The notes below the pieces were generated by a model, which was given only the letters and a program-made list of their open reading frames with translations, ran no database searches and was not told the DNA's origin. From the NCBI RefSeq assembly GCF_024172125.1, contig NZ_JAMZEA010000006.1, positions 372,001 through 436,000 on the forward strand: 64,000 nt of DNA, in the 5' to 3' direction. The position numbers and the translations under genes are program-made. This document shows positions 15,180 to 23,793 of this stretch, in pieces; position 1 is the stretch's first letter, and every line of letters starts with the position of its first letter. The DNA comes from Actinomadura rupiterrae (GTDB taxonomy: Bacteria; Actinomycetota; Actinomycetes; Streptosporangiales; Streptosporangiaceae).

Positions 15180-16133
15180 ATGACGACCGACGCCCCCGTG
15201 GTGCTGGACGTGGACGGACTCCGGATGCGCTACGGCGACAAGGAGGTCCTCAAGGACGTGGCGTTCCGGATCCGCCGGGGCGAGGTGGTGGCGCTGCTCG
15301 GCCCCAACGGGGCGGGCAAGACCACGACCATCGAGATCCTGGAGGGCTTCCGGATGCGCTCCGACGGACGGGTCGCGGTGCTCGGCACCGACCCCGCCCA
15401 CGGCGACGAGCGCTGGCGGGCCCGGGTGGGGATCGTGCTGCAGTCCTGGCGCGACCACGGCAAGTGGCGGGTGCGCCAGCTCCTCGCCCACCTGGGGTAC
15501 TACTACTCCCCCTACGGCACCGGCGAGACCACCAGGCCCTGGGACGTGGACGAGCTGATCGGGCTGGTCGGCTTGCAGGAGCACGCCGAGAAGCCGGTCC
15601 GGATGCTGTCGGGCGGGCAGCGGCGCCGCCTGGACGTCGCCATCGGCCTGGTCGGACGCCCCGAGGTGCTGTTCCTCGACGAGCCCACGGCCGGGTTCGA
15701 CCCGGTGGCCCGGCGCGAGTTCCACGCCCTGATGCTGGAGCTGGCCGCCACCGGCACCACCACGATCGTGCTCACCACCCACGACCTGTACGAGGCCGAC
15801 AAGCTCGCCGGGCGCATCATGATCCTCAACGGCGGGCGCATCGTCGCCGACGGCACCGCCGAGGAGCTGGCGCAGCAGATCGTCGGCCAGGACGAGGTGC
15901 ACTGGACGCTCGACGGCCAGCCCTACATCCGCTCGGTCCCCGACTCCACCGGCTTCGTCTACGACCTCTTCCAGCGGCACGGCAGGGACGTCCGCAACCT
16001 GGAGGTGCGCCGGTCCTCGCTGGAGGACACCTACCTGTCCCTCGTCCGGCGCGCCGAGAGCGAGCCCGAGACACCGCCCGGGAGCGACGGCACCGAAGAG
16101 CGGACCCGTACCGGGAGAGAGGCCCTGAAGTGA
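15180..16133 (+). CDS. ABC transporter ATP-binding protein
   Basis: 317 residues from ATG 15,180, preceded by GAGGGAAGGAACGACG; ATG 15,147 overlapping the previous stop is an alternative. Walker A GPNGAGKT is at residues 41-48, signature LSGGQ near 143, Walker B VLFLDEPT near 165 and the H-loop TTHD near 200, in the DrrA/CcmA-type arrangement. A C-terminal extension of about 100 residues is usual for drug exporters. It pairs with the permease overlapping its end (GTGA) and should power export, probably of the cluster product. Confidence 0.92.
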   Translation: MTTDAPVVLDVDGLRMRYGDKEVLKDVAFRIRRGEVVALLGPNGAGKTTTIEILEGFRMRSDGRVAVLGTDPAHGDERWRARVGIVLQSWRDHGKWRVRQLLAHLGYYYSPYGTGETTRPWDVDELIGLVGLQEHAEKPVRMLSGGQRRRLDVAIGLVGRPEVLFLDEPTAGFDPVARREFHALMLELAATGTTTIVLTTHDLYEADKLAGRIMILNGGRIVADGTAEELAQQIVGQDEVHWTLDGQPYIRSVPDSTGFVYDLFQRHGRDVRNLEVRRSSLEDTYLSLVRRAESEPETPPGSDGTEERTRTGREALK

Positions 16134-16975
16134 ACTCCACCGCTGTGGCGCTGCGCGCGGGACTGGCCCGCGGGATGATCGAGTTCCGCCAGTCGGTCAC
16201 CGGTCCCGAACTGCTCGGCCACCTGCTGTGGCCGGTGGCCACCCTGGTCGCGGTCTTCTTCCTGCGCCACCGGCAGTTCCAGCACACCGGCTTCAAGCTG
16301 GGCACGCTCATCATGCCGAGCGTGCTCGGCATGTTCACCTGCTTCGGCGCGGTCCTGCTGATCCAGCAGCTCACGGCGGAGCGGGAAGACGGCACGCTGC
16401 TGCGCGCCAAGGCCGTGCCCAACGGAATCCGCGGCTACTTCCTCGGCAAGCTCGTGACCACGTCGGCCACGATCGTCGGCTACCTGGTGATCCTGATGGT
16501 GCCGGGGCTCTTCATGGTCACCGGGCTGGAGGCCGGCCGCGCCGGGTCCTGGGCGACCTTCGCCTGGGTGCTGCTGCTCGGCCTGGTCGCCACCCAGTCC
16601 ATCGGCGCGATGCTCGGCTCCCTGATCGCCAGCCCGCGCGGCGCGGGCTACCTGTCCATCCTGGTGATGGGCCTGATCTCGATCTCCGGCATCTTCTACC
16701 CGATCACCGCGCTGCCCGGCTGGCTCCAGGCGACGGCGCAGGTGTTCCCCATCTACTGGCTTGGCCTGGGGATGCGCTCGGCGCTGCTGCCGCACTCCAT
16801 GGCCGCGGTCGAGCTCGGCCACTCCTGGCGGCACCTGGAGACGCTCGGCGTCCTCGGCGCGTGGGCGCTGGTAGGCGTGATCGTCGCCCCGATCGTCCTC
16901 TCCCGCATGGCGCGCAAGGAATCCGGCTCGCGCGTCGCCGAACGGCGAGCGAAACTCCTCCAACGCGTCGGCTGA
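16130..16975 (+). CDS. ABC-2 type permease
   Basis: GTG start at 16,130 overlaps the ATPase stop. 281 residues with six hydrophobic segments; the ABC2_membrane family pattern is visible (QQLTAEREDGTLLRAKAVP after the second helix, GLISISGIFYPITALP near the fifth). It forms the membrane channel with the preceding ATPase. Together with the Clp-N gene it lies behind both the cluster palindrome and the HTH dyad. Confidence 0.9.
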   Translation: MNSTAVALRAGLARGMIEFRQSVTGPELLGHLLWPVATLVAVFFLRHRQFQHTGFKLGTLIMPSVLGMFTCFGAVLLIQQLTAEREDGTLLRAKAVPNGIRGYFLGKLVTTSATIVGYLVILMVPGLFMVTGLEAGRAGSWATFAWVLLLGLVATQSIGAMLGSLIASPRGAGYLSILVMGLISISGIFYPITALPGWLQATAQVFPIYWLGLGMRSALLPHSMAAVELGHSWRHLETLGVLGAWALVGVIVAPIVLSRMARKESGSRVAERRAKLLQRVG

Positions 16976-17095
16976 CGCGACTCGGGACCGAAGCCGAGTT
17001 ACCGGACGGCGGCGCCCTCGACAAATTCCTTGACGGGATTTACCGTGTGCTGCGCGACCTTGATCGGCGCGCGGAAACGGTGAAGGGGGCGTCGC

Positions 17096-17752
17096 ATGTT
17101 CGTTCCTTGCTTTTATCGGGAGCCGGAGGCATCGTGGACGGTGGATCTGGTGCGGCGGAATCCGCTGGCCCAATTGGCGAGCAGCGGAGCCGACGGTGAT
17201 CCGCCGTATGTCACGCACGTTCCCATCATTGTCGATCCCGAACTGTCCGAAGACCTGGAGGATCTGACCGGCACCACCCTCTGGGGCCACATGAACCGGG
17301 CGAACCCGCACTGGGCGGCCCTGGTCGACGGCAGCCGCGTCGTAGCGACGTTCACGGGTCCGCACGGCTACGTGTCGCCGACCGTGTACGGGACGACGCC
17401 GGCGGCCCCCACCTGGAACTTCACCGCCGTGCACGTGCACGGGACGGTGCGGAAGGTCGGCTCCGACGAAGAGACCCTGGAAACCGTGACGGCCACCGTG
17501 CGAACCTTTGAAGAACGCTTCGGCGCGGAGTGGGCGATGCGGGATTCCCTCGACTACTTCCGGCGGATCCTGGTCGGCGTCGGCGCGTACAGAATCGACG
17601 TTTCGCGCGTGGACGGAATGTTCAAACTCAGCCAGGAGCAGTCGCCGGACGTCCGCGAGCGGGTGCGGCGGTCCTTCGCCGAACGCGACACCACCCACCA
17701 CCGGGACATCGCCGCGCTGATGGGCCGCCTTACCCCGAACGGCGACCACTGA
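17096..17752 (+). CDS. ktzT-like: KtzT-like piperazate synthase (PaiB/FMN-binding fold)
   Basis: 218 residues; AAGGGGG lies 6 bases before ATG 17,096. The family is often annotated as a PaiB or FMN-binding negative transcriptional regulator, but KtzT of the kutzneride pathway is a haem enzyme of this fold that closes N5-hydroxy-ornithine to L-piperazic acid by N-N bond formation. Visible markers: NPLAQL (22-27), WGHMNRANPHW with His65, which matches my memory of the KtzT haem ligand, FTGPHGYVSPTVYG and FKLSQEQ. Co-occurrence with a KtzI-like hydroxylase at 28,527 and two Piz-type A domains supports this role. It is transcribed alone. Confidence 0.88.
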   Translation: MFVPCFYREPEASWTVDLVRRNPLAQLASSGADGDPPYVTHVPIIVDPELSEDLEDLTGTTLWGHMNRANPHWAALVDGSRVVATFTGPHGYVSPTVYGTTPAAPTWNFTAVHVHGTVRKVGSDEETLETVTATVRTFEERFGAEWAMRDSLDYFRRILVGVGAYRIDVSRVDGMFKLSQEQSPDVRERVRRSFAERDTTHHRDIAALMGRLTPNGDH

Positions 17753-17790
17753 ATTCCCGCTGAATTCGCATTGAGAACCGGGAACGGGAC

Positions 17791-17810
17791 GTGTCCTGTC
17801 GCCAGGACAC
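17791..17810. promoter_or_regulatory. cluster palindrome, site b
   Basis: TGTCCTG-TCGC-CAGGACA (17,792-17,809), extended by one pair to GTGTCC...GGACAC. It stands about 75 bp upstream of the thioesterase start that opens the 17,884-26,041 operon. Confidence 0.8.
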
Positions 17811-17821
17811 GCACCGTCCGC

Positions 17822-17869
17822 GTTCCCGGCGGTCGAAGTTACCGCCGGTCGAAATTCCCGCCGGTCGAA
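17822..17869. repeat. three 16-bp tandem repeats in the operon leader
   Basis: GTTCCCGGCGGTCGAA, GTTACCGCCGGTCGAA and ATTCCCGCCGGTCGAA follow each other without gaps directly between the palindrome and the ribosome binding site of the thioesterase gene. Such head-to-tail repeats with TCGAA cores could be a binding array (SARP sites are direct repeats, though usually of 11-bp period) or a 5'-UTR element. Confidence 0.7.
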
Positions 17870-17883
17870 ACGATGAGGAATCC

Positions 17884-18582
17884 ATGCCGCCCATGCCCTT
17901 TTCGCTCGTCTGCCTTCCGTTCGCCGGCAGCGGGGCCGGGTTCTACCGCGCCTGGCCCAGCCCTACCGCGTCCGGCATCGCCGTCCTCCCGGTGCAGCTG
18001 CCGGGTCGCGAGGAGCTGTTCTCTGAGGAACCGTTCACCGACGTGGCGGAGGCCGCCGCCGCGCTCGTGCCGCAGGTCGTCCGGCTCACCCGCGACGTCC
18101 CCCGCTTCGCGCTGTTCGGCCACAGCCTCGGAGCCGTCCTGAGCTACGAGATCGCCCGCGAACTGGAGCGGCGCGGGCATCCCGGCCTGGCGCACCTCTA
18201 CGTGAGCGGATCCCCCGGGCCGTGGACGGGACGCGACAGCAGGGCGACGGGGCTCGCCGACGACGAGTTCCTGAGCCGGGTCCAGGAGTTCGCCGGGTTC
18301 CGCCACGAGGCCCTGGACGACCCGGACCTCCGGGAGCTCCTGCTGCCCGTGCTCCGGGCGGACGTCGCGATGCACGAGAACTACAAGCCGTCCTCGTCGG
18401 ACCCCCTCCGGACGCCGATCACCGCGTTGCGCGGCACGGACGACGCCCTCGTCAGCCGGGACCACGCCCGCCAGTGGGCGGACGCCACCCGGGGCGGCTT
18501 CCGGTACCTCGAACTACCGGGCGGACACATGTACCTGACCGGCGCGCCCGGCGCGCTCCTCGACGCGATCGCCGACGACTGA
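17884..18582 (+). CDS. type II thioesterase
   Basis: 232 residues from ATG 17,884 with GAGG upstream; a second ATG follows at 17,893. LPFAGSGAGFYRAW and LPGREELFSEEPFTDV are typical of NRPS/PKS type II thioesterases. The nucleophile is Ser in FGHSLGA (about residue 80), Asp in RGTDDALV and His in PGGHMYL. These enzymes remove stalled or wrong acyl groups from carrier domains; some shuttle aminoacyl groups between carriers. It heads an operon with an SDR, a loading NRPS, two P450s and a methyltransferase, so it may serve the free-standing C-A-T protein. Confidence 0.9.
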   Translation: MPPMPFSLVCLPFAGSGAGFYRAWPSPTASGIAVLPVQLPGREELFSEEPFTDVAEAAAALVPQVVRLTRDVPRFALFGHSLGAVLSYEIARELERRGHPGLAHLYVSGSPGPWTGRDSRATGLADDEFLSRVQEFAGFRHEALDDPDLRELLLPVLRADVAMHENYKPSSSDPLRTPITALRGTDDALVSRDHARQWADATRGGFRYLELPGGHMYLTGAPGALLDAIADD

Positions 18583-18614
18583 GGCCGCAGCCGGCCGAGA
18601 CGGGAGCCGCCGCC

Positions 18615-19439
18615 ATGACGCTGAAGGGCAAGACCGCCGTGATCACGGGCGCGGCGCGCGGGATCGGCCGCGCGTGCGCCGTCCGGTTCGCCCGCGAGGG
18701 CGCGGACCTGGTGCTCCTCGACATCGCCGCCGATTTGCCCGGCGTCGGCTACCCGCTCGGCAGCCGAGACCAGCTCGACCACACCGCCGAGCTGTGCGAG
18801 CGTGAGGGCGCGGCCGTGCTGGCGGCCCCGCTCGACGTGCGCGACCCGGCCGGGGTGGACGCGGCGGTCGCCGCCGCGCTCGACCGCTTCCACGGCATCG
18901 ACGTGCTGGTCAACAACGCGGGCATCGCCGCGCCCTCGGGCCGGGCCGTGCACGAGATCGGCGAGCCCGACTGGGCGCTCATGCTGGACGTCGACCTCTC
19001 CGGCGCCTGGCGGATGATCAAGGCCGTCGCGCCGGGCATGGTCGAGCGGCGGTCCGGCAGCGTGATCAACCTGTCGTCCACGGCGGGGCTGGTCGGCTAC
19101 CGCAACTTCAGCGCCTATGTGGCCGCCAAGCACGGGCTCGTCGGGCTGACCCGGGCGGCGGCGCTGGACTACGCGCCGCACCGGGTGCGGGTCAACGCGC
19201 TGTGCCCCGGCTCGGTCCGCGACGACCCGCTGGTGGAGGGCCGGATGCTGGTGGAGATCGCGCGCTCCCTCGACCTGCCCGCCGCCGGCCACGAGGAGAT
19301 CTTCCTGCGCGACCAGCCGACGAACGCGCTCATCGAGCCCACCGCCGTGGCGGGCGCCGCGGCCTGGCTGGCGGGCGACGACGCATGGCAGATGACGGGC
19401 GCGGTGCTGACCGTCGACGGCGGCTTCACCAGCAGGTGA
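18615..19439 (+). CDS. SDR oxidoreductase, mycofactocin-coupled type
   Basis: 274 residues. Cofactor motif TGAARGIG at 12-19, NNAG, and the catalytic triad Ser (LSSTAGLVG), Tyr and Lys (YVAAK, about 168-172). An insert after beta-2 (DLPGVGYPLGSRDQLDHTAELCE) is characteristic of SDRs that keep a tightly bound nicotinamide and exchange electrons with mycofactocin. GGGAG upstream supports ATG 18,615. It probably oxidises or reduces a hydroxyl/keto group on a building block, perhaps one introduced by the P450s (inference). Confidence 0.85.
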   Translation: MTLKGKTAVITGAARGIGRACAVRFAREGADLVLLDIAADLPGVGYPLGSRDQLDHTAELCEREGAAVLAAPLDVRDPAGVDAAVAAALDRFHGIDVLVNNAGIAAPSGRAVHEIGEPDWALMLDVDLSGAWRMIKAVAPGMVERRSGSVINLSSTAGLVGYRNFSAYVAAKHGLVGLTRAAALDYAPHRVRVNALCPGSVRDDPLVEGRMLVEIARSLDLPAAGHEEIFLRDQPTNALIEPTAVAGAAAWLAGDDAWQMTGAVLTVDGGFTSR

Positions 19440-19479
19440 CCGCACGCGACCGCCACCATCACCGGTAAGGGGCTGGACA

Positions 19480-22400
19480 ATGGGGATGACCACCGAAACA
19501 TCACCGGACGCCGCCGGGCGGGTCGCGTTCCTCACCCCGCCTACGCCCGCACAGCTCCGTCGCGGGACGAGCCCTCCGGCGGAGGCCGCGTGGGGGTGGG
19601 CCTGCCACAGCCTCATCGTGCGGACGCGGGACCCGGCGCCCGTCGAGTTCGTCCGCTCCCGGACTTCAGGGTGGCGGCTTTGGGAGACGGCCGTTCCCGC
19701 GCCGCACGGTTCCGCGGCGGCGCGCGAGCGGCTCGGCCGGGAGGCGCTGCGGCCGGTCCGCGGCGACGGCTGCCCGGTCCGCGCCGTCCTGCTCCGGTAC
19801 GCGGACGGCGTGGCGGATCTGGTGCTCGTCGCCGTCCGCCGATGGGTGCCGCGCGCCGCTTTGGAGCAGATCGCCGATCTCGTTCTGCTCGGGCAGGACC
19901 CGGACGTTCCCGCGTCCCCAGGCGAACCTCCGCCGGCCCGGCACGCCTGGCCGACGGTCGGCTGGGGTCTCGGCGATCCGCAACGGGACGGGATCGTCGG
20001 TACCCGGTCGCTCGCGGCGCACGGCCTGCCCGCCGACAGCCGGGAGATCCTCACGGGCGCCCTCGCGCTCACCCTGGCTCGCTACACCGGTGAAGCGACG
20101 GTCGAGGTCGGACGGGCGGACACCGACACGCCGCGATGGGAACCGGAACGCGTACGCGTGCAGATCGACGAGGACGAGGGTCCGGCGGCCCTCCTCGCCG
20201 GATTCGACGTCCTCACCGCCGCGCCCCCGCAGCAGGCCGTGCCCCCTGTCGGCCTGCTGACGACGAGCGGATCGCCCGACCGGACCTACCTCCCGTCCCT
20301 GCGCCCGGTCTTCCCGCTCACCCTGCACGCCGCGACCGACCCCACCGGGACCACCGAACTGACCTGCTGGTTCGACGAGGGATCGGTGTGCCCCGATGTC
20401 GCCGCGACGTTCTGCGCGGCGGTCGAGAGCGCGGCCGCGCACCTCGCGTCGGCCCCGGCCGTCCCGGCCCTGTCCGACATACCGCTCCTGGCACCGGACG
20501 AGACGGCGCGGATCTTGCGGCTGGGCGGCGCGGACGTGCGCCTCGACGTCCCTCCAGAGCGCATCGACCGGCGCTTCGAGAAGGTGGCCCGCCGCCTCCC
20601 CGACGCGGTGGCGCTGGCCGACGAGAACGAGGAGGTGACCTACCGGCAGCTCGACGAGCGCGCGGAACGGGTCGCCGCCGGGCTGCGCGAGCTGGGCGCG
20701 GCCCCGGACGACCTGGTCGGCCTCTGCCTGGACCGCGACACTGCGCTGGTCATCGCGATGCTCGGCATCCTCAAGGCGGGCTGCGCCTACGTCCCGATGG
20801 ACGCCACCTATCCCCCCGACCGCCTGCGGTACATCGCCGAGGACGCCCGGTTGCGCCTGGTCATCGGCGCCCCCGAACGGTTCCCCTCCTTGGACGGCGT
20901 CGAAGTCGTCGAACCCCGCGAGGTGGACCGCCGGGGCGCTCGCGCCCAGGACGCCGCCTCAGAACGGCCGTCGAGACGGCCACGGCCCGGCTCCCCGGAC
21001 AGCGCCGCCTACGTCATCTACACCTCCGGATCGACCGGCCGCCCGAAGGGCGTGGTCGTACCGCACCGGAACGTCGCCGCGCTGCTGGACGCCACCAGCG
21101 GCGACTTCGCGCTGGGCCCCGAGGACGTCTGGACGCTCTTCCACTCCAGCGCCTTCGACTTCTCCGTCTGGGAGATCTGGGGCTGCCTGCTGACCGGCGG
21201 GCGGCTCGTCGTCGTCCCGTACTGGACCGCACGCGACCCCGACGCGTTCCACCGGCTCCTGGCGGAACGGAAGGTCACCGTGCTCAACCAGACCCCCTCG
21301 GCGTTCTCCCAGCTCGTGCGCGCGGATCAGACGGCGCACGCGGTCCGGACGGCCGGCGCGGACCGGACGGCGCACGCGGCGCTGTCGGTACGGCTGCTGG
21401 TCTTCGGTGGCGAACCGCTGGACGTCAACCTGCTCACCCCCTGGTTCGCGCGGTACTCCCCCAGCCGCTGCCGCGTGGTGAACATGTTCGGCATCACCGA
21501 GACGACGGTGCACGTGACCGCGCAGACGGTCACCCCGGCGGACGTGGCGGCCGGGTCCCGCTCGGTCGGCCGTCCGCTGCCGGGGTGGTCGGTCTCGGTG
21601 CGCGACACGCGGGGCCGGGTGCTGCCGCCGGGAGCCGCCGGTGAGATCCACGTCGCGGGCGCGGGCGTGGCCAGCGGCTACCTGCGGCGTCCCGGCCTGA
21701 CGGCGCGGCGCTTCGCCGTCGAGCCCGGCACCGGGGTGCGGCGCTACCGCAGCGGGGACCGGGGACGGCTCCGGCCGGACGGGCGCCTCGACCACCTCGG
21801 CCGGCTGGACGACCAGGTGAAGATCCGCGGCCACCGCGTCGAGCTGGACGAGATCAGGTCCGTGCTGGCCGCCCACCCCGCCGTGCGCGCCGCGCTCGTG
21901 GTGGTCGGCGCGGCGGAGGGGGACGCGGCCGAGCAGCGGCTCGACGGGTACGTGGTGCTCGACCGGCCGGACGGCGCCCCGGCCGTCCTCGACGTCACAC
22001 GGGCCGTCCTCGACGAGGCGCGCCGCATCCTGCCCCCGTACATGGTCCCGGCCACGCTCACCGCGGTCCCCGAGATCCCGCTCACCCCCAACGGGAAGCC
22101 CGACACGGCCCGGCTCCCCGCGCCGACCGCCCTGGCCCGTCCGCACTCGGCCGGGCCCGTTCCCGACGCCGCTCCCCCGCCGGAGGATGGGGCCGAGCCC
22201 GACGGGCTGGCCGCGGAGATCCTGGACATCTGGCGGCGGCAGCTGCGGACCGAGGTGACCGCGAGCGACAACTTCTTCGAGCTGGGCGGCAACTCGCTGC
22301 TGGTGATCCGCGTCCTCACCGCGATGCGCGAGCGCGGGCTGCCCGCCGTCACCCCGCGCGACTTCTACACCCACTCGACCGCCGACCGGTTCATCCGGTT

Positions 22401-22539
22401 CGTCGGCGAGAAGCGGGACGCGTCCGCCGGGGACGCGCCCGCCCGCGACGGCGGCGGGGACCGACCTCCGCCGCGTAACCCGGCCGACGAGTCCGCGACC
22501 GCATCCCATGGAAGGAACCGACCCGGTCATGCGCGTTGA
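19480..22539 (+). CDS. free-standing NRPS loading protein: degenerate C - A(Thr-type) - T
   Basis: 1019 residues. Residues 1-330 resemble a condensation domain but lack HHxxxDG (the region reads VAVRRWVPRAALE), so it should be inactive. The A domain (about 350-840) has YTSGSTGRPKG, FDFSVWEIWG, NMFGITETT and YRSGDRG. My pocket reading, DFWNVGMVHK, is the threonine code known from SyrB1-type domains. The T domain is DNFFELGGNSLL, Ser near 936. No C, E or TE follows, so the loaded residue must be tailored on the carrier and passed in trans, possibly to the A-less module of the large NRPS. Neighbouring P450s and SDR are candidate tailoring enzymes. Confidence 0.88.
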   Translation: MGMTTETSPDAAGRVAFLTPPTPAQLRRGTSPPAEAAWGWACHSLIVRTRDPAPVEFVRSRTSGWRLWETAVPAPHGSAAARERLGREALRPVRGDGCPVRAVLLRYADGVADLVLVAVRRWVPRAALEQIADLVLLGQDPDVPASPGEPPPARHAWPTVGWGLGDPQRDGIVGTRSLAAHGLPADSREILTGALALTLARYTGEATVEVGRADTDTPRWEPERVRVQIDEDEGPAALLAGFDVLTAAPPQQAVPPVGLLTTSGSPDRTYLPSLRPVFPLTLHAATDPTGTTELTCWFDEGSVCPDVAATFCAAVESAAAHLASAPAVPALSDIPLLAPDETARILRLGGADVRLDVPPERIDRRFEKVARRLPDAVALADENEEVTYRQLDERAERVAAGLRELGAAPDDLVGLCLDRDTALVIAMLGILKAGCAYVPMDATYPPDRLRYIAEDARLRLVIGAPERFPSLDGVEVVEPREVDRRGARAQDAASERPSRRPRPGSPDSAAYVIYTSGSTGRPKGVVVPHRNVAALLDATSGDFALGPEDVWTLFHSSAFDFSVWEIWGCLLTGGRLVVVPYWTARDPDAFHRLLAERKVTVLNQTPSAFSQLVRADQTAHAVRTAGADRTAHAALSVRLLVFGGEPLDVNLLTPWFARYSPSRCRVVNMFGITETTVHVTAQTVTPADVAAGSRSVGRPLPGWSVSVRDTRGRVLPPGAAGEIHVAGAGVASGYLRRPGLTARRFAVEPGTGVRRYRSGDRGRLRPDGRLDHLGRLDDQVKIRGHRVELDEIRSVLAAHPAVRAALVVVGAAEGDAAEQRLDGYVVLDRPDGAPAVLDVTRAVLDEARRILPPYMVPATLTAVPEIPLTPNGKPDTARLPAPTALARPHSAGPVPDAAPPPEDGAEPDGLAAEILDIWRRQLRTEVTASDNFFELGGNSLLVIRVLTAMRERGLPAVTPRDFYTHSTADRFIRFVGEKRDASAGDAPARDGGGDRPPPRNPADESATASHGRNRPGHAR

Positions 22540-23716
22540 CGAGTGGAACGTCCATCCCCACCACGTCTGGATCAAGGGGGGTCGCCCCGAGAAGGTCGTC
22601 GACTACGACGACGAGCTCAAGATGTGGAACATCTACGGCTACCCGGAGGCCGTCGAGGCGCTCACCAACCCGAAGGTCTTCTCCAACGACGCCGGGCGGC
22701 TGGACCCCATCGACCTCGACCCGGACATCTGCGCAGGCGACTTCGCCCAGATGGACCCGCCGCAGCACCGCAAGGTGCGCGGGCTGGCCGACCACGCGTT
22801 CCTGCCGGACCTGATGACGTCCCTCGAACCGCGGGTCATCCGGCTCATCCACGAGCTGGTGGACGACCTGGCGGACCGGGACCGGTTCGACCTGGTCAAG
22901 GACTTCGCCACGCCGCTGCCGCTGACCGTGATCGGCGAGCTGCTCGGCATCCCCCGCTCGGACCTGCACCTGTTCCACGCGTGGATGCACCGGATGCTGG
23001 ACGACACGGGCGACTTCGAGCCGCCCGAGGCCGTGCTGGACCAGGAGGAGGCGCTGAAGGCCGGGTTCGCCCTGCTCTACGAGATGCGCGACTACTGGGG
23101 CGGGCTCGCCGCCGAGCGCCGCCGGACGCCGCGCGAGGACCTCATCAGCCACCTGGTGCACGCGGAGGTGGAGGGCGAGCGGCTGACCGACTCGGAGGTC
23201 TTCAACATCTGCAACCGGCTGCTGATCAACGGGCACCACACCACGTCCATCCTGATCGGCAACACGATGCTGTGCCTGGACGCCTTCCCCGACCAGGCGG
23301 AGCGGGTGCGCGCGGACCGCTCGCTGGTGCCGAGCCTGGTCGAGGAGTGCCTGCGGTTCTTCTCCCCGATCGCGGCGGTCGGGCGGTGCACCAACGTCGA
23401 TGTGGAGGTGGCCGGCACCGTCATCCCCAAGGACCAGGTCGTCATGGTGTGGACCGGTGCGGCCAACCACGACGAGCGCCAGTTCGAGAACCCGCACCGG
23501 CTCGACGCGGGACGGACGCCGAACGCGCACCTGGGGTTCGGCCGCGGCGTCCACTTCTGCATCGGCAGGAGGCTGGCCCGGATGCAGGGCCGCGCCGCGG
23601 TGGACATCCTGCTGGACCGGCTTCCGGGGCTGCGCACCGACCCCGACAACCCGCCGACCTTCTACCGGATCGCCGACGCGGGCGGCGTGGACGGGCTGCC
23701 CGTCCTGGTCGCATGA
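22529..23716 (+). CDS. cytochrome P450 (first of a pair)
   Basis: 395 residues from ATG 22,529 (GGAAGG about 12 bases upstream; ATG 22,508 is possible); it overlaps the NRPS end. The N-terminus DEWNVHPHHVWIKGGRPEKVVDYD is of the kind I associate with P450s of himastatin/kutzneride-type clusters. ExxR is present (EECLRF), and the haem motif FGRGVHFCIG has Cys near 344. The I-helix reads INGHHTTS: the usual acid before Thr is His. Substrate is unknown; piperazate, indole or a carrier-bound amino acid are options. Electrons probably come from the ferredoxin at 53,045. Confidence 0.9.
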   Translation: MRVDEWNVHPHHVWIKGGRPEKVVDYDDELKMWNIYGYPEAVEALTNPKVFSNDAGRLDPIDLDPDICAGDFAQMDPPQHRKVRGLADHAFLPDLMTSLEPRVIRLIHELVDDLADRDRFDLVKDFATPLPLTVIGELLGIPRSDLHLFHAWMHRMLDDTGDFEPPEAVLDQEEALKAGFALLYEMRDYWGGLAAERRRTPREDLISHLVHAEVEGERLTDSEVFNICNRLLINGHHTTSILIGNTMLCLDAFPDQAERVRADRSLVPSLVEECLRFFSPIAAVGRCTNVDVEVAGTVIPKDQVVMVWTGAANHDERQFENPHRLDAGRTPNAHLGFGRGVHFCIGRRLARMQGRAAVDILLDRLPGLRTDPDNPPTFYRIADAGGVDGLPVLVA

Positions 23717-23732
23717 CCCGCCCGGACCAGGC

Positions 23733-23790
23733 TCCACGGACACCGGAACCAGGCTCCAGGGACACCGGACGGGCTCCAGGGACAGGAGAG
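23733..23790. repeat. imperfect tandem repeat between the P450 genes
   Basis: About 2.7 copies of a roughly 21-bp unit (AGGCTCCAGGGACACCGGA with variants) fill the 77-bp gap between the P450 genes, ending in the ribosome binding site GGAGAGG. It could be translated if the second P450 started at ATG 23,713. Confidence 0.55.
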
Positions 23791-23793
23791 GCC

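Noticed and set aside
17096..17752. PaiB-type transcriptional repressor
   Set aside because: The context (ornithine N-hydroxylase, Piz-type A domains) and the His65 motif favour a KtzT-like enzyme; there is no HTH.
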